NCBI GenBank assembly: GCA_017547385.1
Contig: JAFYPU010000033.1
Coordinates: 1 to 64,000 of the forward strand
Reading direction: 5' to 3'
Length of the DNA stretch: 64,000 bases
Source of the DNA: Bacteroidaceae bacterium
GTDB taxonomy: Bacteria; Bacteroidota; Bacteroidia; Bacteroidales; Bacteroidaceae
Below, in pieces: positions 17,169 to 25,700 of this stretch; the stretch's first letter is position 1, and each line of letters begins with the position of its first letter. The translations under genes were made by a program, and so were the position numbers. The notes under the pieces are model-generated. The model was not told where the DNA came from. It ran no database searches and worked only from the letters and a program-made list of their open reading frames with translations.

Positions 17169-18269
17169 TCACTTTGAAGCCCAGAAGTCAAGGTGTTGTT
17201 GGGCCACTTTGATGTGGTCGTGGTGGCGTTCCACGTAGCGTCGGCTGTCGGCAGAAAGGCGGGCAAGTTTTTCGGGATGCAATGCAAGTTCTTTCAAGCA
17301 CCGGTAAACATCTTCCTCGTCCGGGAGAACGTTGATGATGGGGCGCAGTTCTGTTTCGTGCAATATCTCATAATTTTCCGGTTCGCCTCCTCCCACGACC
17401 ACCAAGCCCTGTGCCATGGCTTGCAGGGCATTCATGGCAGGGGTGTAGGAATAGAGCTGATCCAGAATAACGTGGCTGTCATCCATCATTTGTCGATAAA
17501 CGGCAAAGGGCACGGATTCTGCTTTTTCAATTTGCACGCGGTCGGGGTATTCGGCTTGCAGACGTTGCAACGCTCGCAACATGATGTCCGTTCCCTTGTA
17601 TTCGTTTCGCTTTTTCTGTATGCCGATAAAGAATTTCACCCGTCCGTCATCACAACTGCGCACTTTGGGCGTGATGGACTGCACATCGATGGGGAAGGGG
17701 ATGAACTTGGTTTTCTCGGGAAAGCTTGGGCGATAGCAGGCATCATATTCGTAGAGTCCGCTCACAATGCCGTCGCAATCCTGGGCTATGTGCAGGTTGA
17801 GCTTTCCCTTTGCACCGTTCAGCCAGTCGGCAATTTCGCGGTCGTTGTCGGCATTGTGTCGAAGTTGTTTTCCGATGTTGAAGTCTGAATATCGGAATGT
17901 GTGTCCGTCTAAGCCGCATTTCACCCAAAAATAGTCCACACCGAAAGCTCCCATGAACACCTTCTTGTTGTGCCGTCGTAAGTAATGATAAATGGGAAAC
18001 AATCTTTCGGCTTTCAGGTGCAGGAACACAGGGTTGATAATCTGCACAACATCGAAGCCGCGCAGCCGCGGCAATGCTCGCATCAGGCGTGTCAGAAAAG
18101 CAAGGGTGGGCAGGGGGCGGTTGGAGGTGCGATGCAGGGATATGTCGCGGGGATAGTTTTTCCAACCGTCTCCGTCGGAAACCACCACCACTTCATGCCC
18201 GTGATGCCGCAAGCCTTCGGCCAGCGTCCAATGCACATTGCTGTATTCGCCTAATAGGAGTATTCTCAT
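17169..18269 (-). CDS. Family 4-like glycosyltransferase
   Basis: A 366-residue GT-B protein. The N-terminal Rossmann domain opens MRILLLGEYSNVHWTLAEGL with a GHEVVVVSDGDGW strand. The C-terminal domain has a donor-binding pattern resembling E-x7-E (YSYTPAMNALQAMAQGLVVVGGGEPENYEIL). The sugar donor and acceptor are unknown. The gene stands alone between the subtilase gene and an AT-rich intergenic region; its -10 element TACCTTTG (18278-18285, minus) is only 8 bp before the ATG, which implies a very short leader, and lies inside the subtilase terminator. Confidence 0.8.
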   Translation of the reverse strand: MRILLLGEYSNVHWTLAEGLRHHGHEVVVVSDGDGWKNYPRDISLHRTSNRPLPTLAFLTRLMRALPRLRGFDVVQIINPVFLHLKAERLFPIYHYLRRHNKKVFMGAFGVDYFWVKCGLDGHTFRYSDFNIGKQLRHNADNDREIADWLNGAKGKLNLHIAQDCDGIVSGLYEYDACYRPSFPEKTKFIPFPIDVQSITPKVRSCDDGRVKFFIGIQKKRNEYKGTDIMLRALQRLQAEYPDRVQIEKAESVPFAVYRQMMDDSHVILDQLYSYTPAMNALQAMAQGLVVVGGGEPENYEILHETELRPIINVLPDEEDVYRCLKELALHPEKLARLSADSRRYVERHHDHIKVAQQHLDFWASK

Positions 18270-18283
18270 ATCAAGGACAAAGG

Positions 18284-18323
18284 TACAAAAAAACCGCCTT
18301 CCTGAGAAACTGAAAGGCGGTTT
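18284..18323 (-). terminator. Intrinsic terminator of the subtilase gene
   Basis: A 10-bp stem (18291-18300 with 18314-18323) is followed on the minus strand by a run of T. It lies about 40 bp past the stop codon and overlaps the promoter of the glycosyltransferase gene. Confidence 0.85.
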
Positions 18324-18363
18324 GTGATGATGTGTGTTTGAAGTAACGACTCCTCAGAGAAGT

Positions 18364-20526
18364 TTAGCGAACAATCACCTTGCGGGTCAGGTTTCCGGCA
18401 GTGGTCTTGATGTTCACGAGATAGATGCCGGGGGTGAAGTTGTTCAGGTTGAGCACTTCTTCTTGACCGCGGCGCGGGTTGTCAATGCTTTGGTTGTAAA
18501 CCTGCATGCCGTCGGTGGTGTGGAGTGTGATGTTGGCGTAACTCTCATCGTTGTTGAACAGAATGCGCCATGTGTCGATACCTTTTGAAAGTGTAACCGG
18601 AGCTTCGCTGTTGAGCATGGCGTTGATACCCGTGCCGTTGGCGATGTTGAGCACTTCCTTGATACCGGCATAAGCATCGATTTTGCCATATCCCCAAGTG
18701 GCATTCCATTCGTCGTTTCCCGTGTAATTGTCGCGGATGGCGGTTTTTTTGAATACTTCTTCGATTTCTTCACGTGTCAGTTCGGGGTGTGCTTGCAACC
18801 AGCAAGCGATGATGCCCGTAACAGCCGGAGTCGACATTGAGGTTCCCATCATGACACCATAATAATACTTGGTTGTTTTCAGCATACTGGTGCGTTCAAC
18901 ACAAGCTACCAATGAAGCCAAATTAGCATTGAAGTCGCTACTATAGCTGGAAAGGGCACTCTTGATGCTGGCTCCCGGTCCGGTGATAGTGGGGCGCGGA
19001 TGCTCAGGGTCGAGTGAAGGGCCGGGGTTGCTGAACGCACAGATAGCTCCTTGTGTGCGATATCCTGTGTACCATCTCGCGTTTCCATCAAGGTCTGTCC
19101 ATGAAGTGGCAGCAGTGTAAGCACCTACGGCAATAGCACTCTTGGTGCAACCGCCATTGGTGATGCAATATTCGTTATCACCTTTCAGAATGGCAGAAGT
19201 GCCCATGCCGCTGGCTGTGGCAAAACTGCCTTGGTAGGAGTTGATCCATGCATGGAAGGTTTGTCCGGCCTTACCTGTGATTTTCAAACAGAATTGGTGG
19301 CTGCTGCTGGTGTAGTTCTGAAGAACCTTTGCCATAACGCCGTATTGGTAGTGTTCTTTCTGGTTCTCACTATCAATTTCGTCGACGATGTAGTCGGTAA
19401 CGCTGTTCCAGAAAGTGGCATCTTGTGCATCGAGCTTGGCTGTCATGTTGCCGACGCCGGCTTTGTTGTATGTGTAGGGTTCAACGGTGAGGTGTTTCTT
19501 GCCATCGGCTGCCTGTCCCCAGATGTCTACCACAATCACACCATCGCTTGAGGGGTTGAACAAGAGGTATTTTACTTCACCATCCTGTGTGAAAGTATAG
19601 CTGGTGTGCAAGTTGTCGTTTCCGTCGTTACCGTTCGCAACAACAAAGATACCACCGTCTTTACACAATTCGTCGAGGGTCTGATTATAGACAGTGGTTC
19701 CGTCGTGGGGGCCCACCAAACTTCCGAAACTCATGTTCGTAACCCAAGGCTTGCCTTGTTCCACCGCAAAATCACGGATGTGCTTTGCTTCGTCCAAAAC
19801 ACTGGAGAGAGAAAGTCTGGATGAAATCATCACAAGGTCGGCATCATAAGCAAATCCATAATAATTGTTTTCGGGGATTTTGCTTCCGGCTGCAATGTTC
19901 ATCACGTGGGTGCCGTGTCCGCTCGAAAGGCCATCACCTCCCGTAGGAACGGTTGTTGTGGGTTTTCCGGTGCTTTTCTGGTGATTCCAGAAACTCTTCA
20001 CACGGCTTGTTCCGTCCTCGTTGAGGAATGCGATGTGCTTGTATTCAAATCCTTGGTCGATCACACCGACAATCACACCCTTTCCGGTGAAAGGTGTCTC
20101 CAAGCCTTCGCCCATGTGCACTTGGTCGGCATTGGTCAGTATGCGCGACTCGACGAGGCTGGGTGTCTGCTCGGTGGATTTGCGGATGCTTTGCACTTCC
20201 TCCATTTCGGCAAGTTTTGTTACGAAGTGCAAGGGGACTTCTGCCGTTACCACTCGTCCTGTTACGGCATTGGCCGTGAAACCTGCGTCTGCAATGGCCT
20301 GAGCCACGGTGGGGGCATCGGAACATTTCACTATCACTTCCACAAAGGTGGCAGGAGTGCCTGTTTGTGCGGATGTGCCGGAAGTGAGATTCTTGGCACG
20401 TTGGAGCATGGAGCTCAGCATTCCGTCCCATTTGGGTTGCATGGCAGTGGTGGAGGCCGTCTGTGCGGAAACTCCCAGGCTCATCATCAGAGCCAAAGCG
20501 CCGGTGAGTAGAGTCTTTTTGTTCAT
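18364..20526 (-). CDS. Secreted subtilisin-like (S8) protease with type IX tail
   Basis: A 720-residue protease. A signal peptide covers residues 1-21, a propeptide-like region extends to about 130, and the S8 domain follows with Asp157 (GVIDQGF), His204 (GHGTHVMN), oxyanion Asn300 (VANGNDG) and Ser563 (MGTSMSTPAVTG). A beta-rich insertion of roughly 150 residues (about 310-460) separates the Asn and Ser motifs. The C terminus (IYLVNIKTTAGNLTRKVIVR) is a type A sorting domain, so the protein is expected at the cell surface through the type IX system. It has its own promoter in the repeat at 20573-20689 and its own terminator. Substrate unknown. Confidence 0.93.
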   Translation of the reverse strand: MNKKTLLTGALALMMSLGVSAQTASTTAMQPKWDGMLSSMLQRAKNLTSGTSAQTGTPATFVEVIVKCSDAPTVAQAIADAGFTANAVTGRVVTAEVPLHFVTKLAEMEEVQSIRKSTEQTPSLVESRILTNADQVHMGEGLETPFTGKGVIVGVIDQGFEYKHIAFLNEDGTSRVKSFWNHQKSTGKPTTTVPTGGDGLSSGHGTHVMNIAAGSKIPENNYYGFAYDADLVMISSRLSLSSVLDEAKHIRDFAVEQGKPWVTNMSFGSLVGPHDGTTVYNQTLDELCKDGGIFVVANGNDGNDNLHTSYTFTQDGEVKYLLFNPSSDGVIVVDIWGQAADGKKHLTVEPYTYNKAGVGNMTAKLDAQDATFWNSVTDYIVDEIDSENQKEHYQYGVMAKVLQNYTSSSHQFCLKITGKAGQTFHAWINSYQGSFATASGMGTSAILKGDNEYCITNGGCTKSAIAVGAYTAATSWTDLDGNARWYTGYRTQGAICAFSNPGPSLDPEHPRPTITGPGASIKSALSSYSSDFNANLASLVACVERTSMLKTTKYYYGVMMGTSMSTPAVTGIIACWLQAHPELTREEIEEVFKKTAIRDNYTGNDEWNATWGYGKIDAYAGIKEVLNIANGTGINAMLNSEAPVTLSKGIDTWRILFNNDESYANITLHTTDGMQVYNQSIDNPRRGQEEVLNLNNFTPGIYLVNIKTTAGNLTRKVIVR

Positions 20527-20572
20527 TCTGATGTTTTTATTGATTTTGTGTTAGTTTTTATCGTTGGGGCGG

Positions 20573-20603
20573 CAAAGTTAGTGAAAGGCGAGAGCAGGGC
20601 AAA
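20573..20603 (-). promoter_or_regulatory. Promoter of the subtilase gene
   Basis: On the minus strand TTTG (20600-20603), a 19-bp spacer and TAACTTTG (20573-20580), with CTCGCCTTTCAC in the spacer. Confidence 0.75.
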
Positions 20604-20689
20604 AGGAAAACTTGTTTTTCTTTTCGATGCCGAGCCGCATCCTAACTTGGGCATAGCCAAATTTGGTGAAAGGCGAGCGAAAAGTTTGG
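20573..20689 (-). repeat. Composite promoter repeat, copy D
   Basis: Proximal module 20573-20605, middle block 20630-20651 (CCGAGCCGCATCCTAACTTG) and diverged distal module 20658-20689. Same order and orientation of parts as copies A, B and C. Confidence 0.72.
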
Positions 20690-20770
20690 AAATGAACATG
20701 TGAAATTTCCGAAAACTTGCCCGAGTCGCTTCCTATCTTATCTGAAGATTGCTCTTTGTCGCGCAAAAGT

Positions 20771-22060
20771 TTATTTGCTTGTCATGATGTCGAGCACGCG
20801 CTTGTCGGTTTCGTTCATCGAGTCGGCACCGATGCTGATCAGGTTGCGAATGCTCTTGTCCACATCCTCGTCAATGATACCCTCAACTGACGAAACGCAG
20901 TTGCCCTGCATGGCTAGCATGGCCGAGAGCACGGCAGTGCTCACGCCGCTGGTGAGCTTCAGGGCGCAACTGGGTTTTGCTCCGTCGCAAATCATGCCGG
21001 TGAGGTTGGCAATCATGTTTTTCACGGCGTAGGTGGTCTCTTCGTAACCGCCTCCCATCAGATAGGTGATGCCGCAGCTCGAACCGGTGGCTGCCACCAC
21101 GCATCCGCACAGGGCAGAGAGGGTGCCGAGGTTCAGCTTGATATAGATGGCTGTGAGGTGGCTGAGCATCAGGGCGCGCGTCATCTCTTCGGCCGTGTTG
21201 TGATTTTCTTCGGCAAACACCACCACGGGATTTGTGGCGCAGATGCCCTGATTGCCGCTTCCCGAGTTGCTCATCACCGGAATCTTGGCACCGGCCATGC
21301 GAGCGTCGCAGGCGCAACTTGTGCTTGAGAGAATGTGGGAGAATATGCTGTCGCCCATAATTCCGCGTCCCAGAGGACGGGTTAAAGCTTTGCCCAACCG
21401 ATGACCATAATTGCCTTCCAACGACAGACGGGCAGCCTCCTGATTCAGACGACGTGCCTCGTTGATGAATTCAATCTCTTCCAGTGGTGTTGTCGTGGCA
21501 TATTCGTAAACGGTGCGCAGGGTGAGGTTTATGTTGGGCCGCTCGTCTGTTCCGGCTTCTGCCGTCAGGGGCTTGTCGAGCAGCACTTGGTCGTTGTGAG
21601 CTATATATATATAATGTGTGTGTTCGCGGGCAATGATGGTGGTAGCTGTGTTGCCGTTCTTGTCGTGGCACACCACTTCCACATAGAGCTTTTCTGTTGC
21701 GTCTTCCTTTAGGGATATGTGGATGCACTCCTTTTCGATGAATTTCTTGCCTTGCTCCACAATTTCGGGGGTGCAGTCTTTCAGTACCTCCAACCCGTAG
21801 GCGGATTTTCCGGCCAATGCTCCCAAGGCAATGGCGATGGGAAGTCCCACCATACCGGTGCCGGGAATGCCCACACCCATGGCATTTTTCAGGATGTTGG
21901 CACTGAGGTGGGCTTCAATTTTCTCGGGGCATGTGCCCAGCACTTCGGTGGCGCGGCTCACGGCCAGTGCCACGCAAACGGGTTCGGTGCATCCCATGGC
22001 CGGTACCACCCAGTGGCGAACCAAGGCTGTGATTTTCTGTCTTTCTTCAGGGGAAATCAT
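20771..22060 (-). CDS. L-cysteine desulfidase / UPF0597 (YhaM) family enzyme
   Basis: A 429-residue protein of the family that includes archaeal L-cysteine desulfidase and proteins annotated as serine dehydratase alpha-like. Members degrade L-cysteine (or a related amino acid) to pyruvate, ammonia and sulfide with an iron-sulfur cluster. The conserved N-terminal Cys block is VPAMGCTEPVCVALA; later Cys residues occur in SSTSCACDARMAGAKIP, CGCVVAATGSSCGITYLMGG and GMICDGAKPSCALK. The start is MISPEERQ at 22060; the longer frame to 22387 overlaps the regulator gene and its extra residues look like non-coding translation. The AraC-type gene lies 26 bp upstream on the same strand. Confidence 0.85.
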   Translation of the reverse strand: MISPEERQKITALVRHWVVPAMGCTEPVCVALAVSRATEVLGTCPEKIEAHLSANILKNAMGVGIPGTGMVGLPIAIALGALAGKSAYGLEVLKDCTPEIVEQGKKFIEKECIHISLKEDATEKLYVEVVCHDKNGNTATTIIAREHTHYIYIAHNDQVLLDKPLTAEAGTDERPNINLTLRTVYEYATTTPLEEIEFINEARRLNQEAARLSLEGNYGHRLGKALTRPLGRGIMGDSIFSHILSSTSCACDARMAGAKIPVMSNSGSGNQGICATNPVVVFAEENHNTAEEMTRALMLSHLTAIYIKLNLGTLSALCGCVVAATGSSCGITYLMGGGYEETTYAVKNMIANLTGMICDGAKPSCALKLTSGVSTAVLSAMLAMQGNCVSSVEGIIDEDVDKSIRNLISIGADSMNETDKRVLDIMTSK

Positions 22061-22086
22061 GGTGTTGTTATTTGGTTGTGGAGCGT

Positions 22087-22509
22087 TTAGGCGTCTTTTG
22101 GGGACGGGGCGGTTGCGTTGGCCGCTGTCCGATATTGTTTGGGCGTGCAATGAAAGGCACGGTTGAAAGCTGCGTAAAAGGACTGGCGAGAGCAGAACCC
22201 CGACATGAGGCCGATTTCCTCGGCGGTGAATTGTGCGTGTCGGGCACTGCGCAACATCTTTTGGGCATCGCGCAAGCGGTAGCTGTTGACCAGAGCGTTG
22301 TAGTTGTCGCCGAAGTGTGTGGCTACGGCGTTCGAAATGTCGCGCTGACTGACGTTTAACTCTTGCGCCAGGCACAATGCGCAGCAATGAGGGTCGCGGT
22401 AGCGTCGGCCGGTGGAAAGCTTCTTCGTGATGGCTTGATAAAGCTTCAGGAGGCGGGCGTGTCGCTTCGCACGGCTTCCGGTGGTTGGAGTCGGTCCCTG
22501 TTGTTTCAT
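22087..22509 (-). CDS. AraC-type regulator consisting of the DNA-binding domain
   Basis: A 140-residue protein containing little more than an AraC/XylS double helix-turn-helix: first helix pair at LCLAQELNVSQRDISNAVATHFG, second at FTAEEIGLMSGFCSRQSFYAAFNRAFHCTPKQYR, which is the typical family signature. The N-terminal 40 residues are basic and there is no room for a ligand-binding domain. It is the first gene of a two-gene unit with the cysteine desulfidase-family gene, so it may control that gene; this is inference. Confidence 0.85.
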   Translation of the reverse strand: MKQQGPTPTTGSRAKRHARLLKLYQAITKKLSTGRRYRDPHCCALCLAQELNVSQRDISNAVATHFGDNYNALVNSYRLRDAQKMLRSARHAQFTAEEIGLMSGFCSRQSFYAAFNRAFHCTPKQYRTAANATAPSPKDA

Positions 22510-22648
22510 TGCATGTGTTGTTTCCTTACCGAGGCAAAGTTACAAAAAAGATGCCGAATGTCTTTGAATGTTCGGACTTTCGTTGCGTGAAAAGGCTTTG
22601 GCCGTGAGCAAAACCTTGTTGCGCTTTGTGGGATTTTGCAAACGCCTT

Positions 22649-22709
22649 GCAGAAAATTCTACAAGCACTGCAGAAAATTCTGCAAGGTGTGTAGATTTTC
22701 TTCTGTACT
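22649..22709. repeat. 21-bp palindromic array, locus 2 (two units plus tail)
   Basis: Units start at 22649 and 22670, with a partial one at 22691. The first is identical to the first unit of locus 1. Confidence 0.8.
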
Positions 22710-22752
22710 TACAAAAGAAACGACTCCTGCAAGCATCGGCCTGCAGGAGTCG
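22710..22752 (-). terminator. Intrinsic terminator of the papain-like protease gene
   Basis: An 11-bp perfect stem (22721-22731 with 22742-22752) followed on the minus strand by TTTCTTTTG, about 45 bp past the stop codon. Confidence 0.85.
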
Positions 22753-22794
22753 GAGAGGAGGCTTGGAGAGGCCTCCCGTGGTGTTGAGAATTCG

Positions 22795-25700
22795 TTATCT
22801 GACGAGATATTTGCGACCATTTATAATATAAACACCGGCAGGCAAGGCGATGTGTGTGTTGCCATTGATGACTTCGCTGTGTATCAATGCGCCGGCAACA
22901 CTGTAGACGTTTATGCGTTGCGGTCGACCTGTCTTAACATCGATGCCATGATGCGTGCTCACTACGGAGATTTCTTCGTCCTGGCCATGCTGAGGCGTTT
23001 CTTCGATGCCGGTCCATGAGAAATCGTCATTGCTGATTTTCTTTTCGAGGAAGAAACGTTGAATCTGCATGACGAGCGAGCCGCGTGTGTTGAATTGCAT
23101 ACCGAGGCTTACTTCAGTTTCTTCTGTAAGGGTGAACTCCAATTCTTGATGGTCCATGGTGGTATAGGCAAAGCTTTCCTTTTGCAGATTGAGCACGTTG
23201 GGAAAACCTTTACCCTTGTTCACTACGATGTAAGACTCTTTGTCAAAGATGCCGTTGGCACTCTCGAATCCGAAGACATAATGGCCGGCAGGCAGGGTTA
23301 CGGTTTGATAAACATTGTGGCTGATCACGGAAGTTCCGAAGCTGTTTTCCTTTGTGATAAGTGAGAATACGTTATTTTCCTTCGTGTCGACATGCACGCC
23401 GGTGATGATGGTGCCGCTCGTCTTGCTTCCTTCCACCACCCAAGCCGACTCTTCAGTGCCTTGCAACAACTCCATGTAGCGGCCGCTCTCGGAAGTGTTG
23501 ACATCCTTCCCGCTGTGAACAAACGGAGCACAATAGTTCGTGAGGTAAGTGGCTGATGCATCTTCGCGCTGTGCTTCGTTCAGGCAGAAAACTCCCAACG
23601 AACTGCTCCACGCATCGCCTTCGGGACCAAATCCGGCGCGTGTGCCGTGATGGGCATGGGAGGTGGCATCCTGCACATCGCCACTGCTCTGGTTGAAATT
23701 GTAGTAGAGCACCAGTTGGTGGGCACTTTCGGCAGTTTCCACGTCGTCGATAGGAGCGTTGGCATAGCTCTTCAGAACTGACGATGTGAGGGCGGTGTTC
23801 CACACACGGAACTCATCGATGATGGCATTGACCGCACCGTTGCTGCCTCCCAGCTTGAAGGTAGTCGGCATGTTGGGATAAACACCCATGAAGCGTGTGT
23901 AGAATGTTTCGAAGTGCATGCAGTCGCGATAGATAAACACATCGCCGAAGTTGAACACGATGGCATAATGATGCCACTCGCCGGGAATGAAGAAGCCCGG
24001 GGCAGATGTGTAAACCGATGAGCCCATGCAGAATTGCAATGTGCCATCTGCCAAGGAGCGAATGAGGAGGTCGCTTTCAGAACCGCCGATGGCCTGAGAG
24101 TAAGTCTGATTTCCTTTTGCGTTCATCCACCAATCAATGGTGAAGCCGTGCGTCTTGGAAAGTGCCAAGGGACAGTCGAAAGTTACGGTACGGTTGCTCT
24201 CTCCGTTGAATGCGAGGCCGGTCTTTGCGTCAGCATTGCACACCGTGATAGCCTTAGATTGAGCTGCGTGGCTGCTGCCGATGGAATTGCTTACTTCCAA
24301 CGAAACATCAAATTTTCCGGGGTTTTCGAATATCAACTCGCAGTCGGCAGTGTCATAAATATAATGATGAGCATTGTTCTTTATGGTCCAGTGCCAATGA
24401 GTGGGGGAGTAGAGACTCTTATCCTCCAGTTTGACAGGATTTCCTTTCACTACAACATCGGGTGAAACGCCGAATGCGGCTTCCGGATGGATTTCCGTAA
24501 CAACGATTTCCTTGGACACAGAACTGCTGCCGCTATTGTTGGTAACGGTCAACGTAACTGTGTAAATTCCCGGATTGGGATAATGGGTTGCCGTGTTGGT
24601 GGTGTTGGCATGTTCAATCTGGGCACCGGGCATTTCCCAATGGAAGACGCATCCTGCCGTGTTCTTGCTGCTGTTGGAGAAACTGATGGGTTCGTAAGCC
24701 GGAACAGAGTCGGGACAAGTGAAACCGGCCACAGGAATCGGCTGCTTCTCAATCAAAATGTTTTTGTGGCACTGCGCCGTATCGCCGACTCCGTTGTAGG
24801 CCGTCAGGATGACTGTTTTTTCTCCGGTCGTATCGAAGACAAAAGTGGGATGCTCCGTTTCGTAATTTTTTCCATCGACATTCCATACCCATTTGACGGT
24901 GTTGGCAGAGGACTTGTTCACGATGTTGATTTCCGTGCCGGCATAGCACACTTCTTCGGATGTGCTGAAGTCGGCCTTTATGGCGCGTTTGTCGTTGAGC
25001 AAACTGCTATTGGCGATTTGGCTTTGTGTGCCTTCGAAAGTTTTCACGACATATCTGTTGGTGGCTTCCAGCAGTGTGCCGTCGTCTTTGCTGTCCATGC
25101 GAACCTCGGCCAGCAGTCCGGGTGTGTTCTGCGGGTCTGCCACTTCCGAATACATCATGCTTTGGATTTCGCGTTGGGTGCGAGCAACATTCCACACTCG
25201 GAATTCATCCATCGTGCCGTTGATGCCGGCGTTTGTGTTGCCTGTTCCGACGGGCAGTGAACCAAATCCGCCGATGCCCTTGTTGGATGTGATGATTTCG
25301 CCGACGGGTTGTCCGTTGGCATAAACCGTCATTTTGCCGCCCACCACAACAATGGCCACATGTGTCCAAGCATTGGCGCGAAGTGTGCTGGCTTTGCTCG
25401 TGATGCATTGTTGCATGTTCCAACCCACCACAAGCTGTCCGCTCTTAGTGGCGTGTGCCATGAAACCATTTTCCCATCCCGGGCCGATTTGTTGGTTGTC
25501 GTAGTTGAGCAATGCGGGGCAAATCCAGTATTCGATGGTGGCGGTTTCAAGTTGCTCTTTCAGAATGTCCACGATTTCAAATCCCGACTTGGTGAATTTG
25601 CGCACATAGTTGCTTTCGGGGGTTTGTCCGTAATAATTTATGGTGCTCAGTTGCATGCGCTTCGACTCGGCTTCTGTATCTCCACATTGGTAGATGGCAG

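Noticed and set aside
22061..22387. N-terminal extension of the cysteine desulfidase-family gene
   Set aside because: It would overlap the AraC-type gene almost completely and reads as basic, non-conserved sequence; MISPEERQ at 22060 fits the family.
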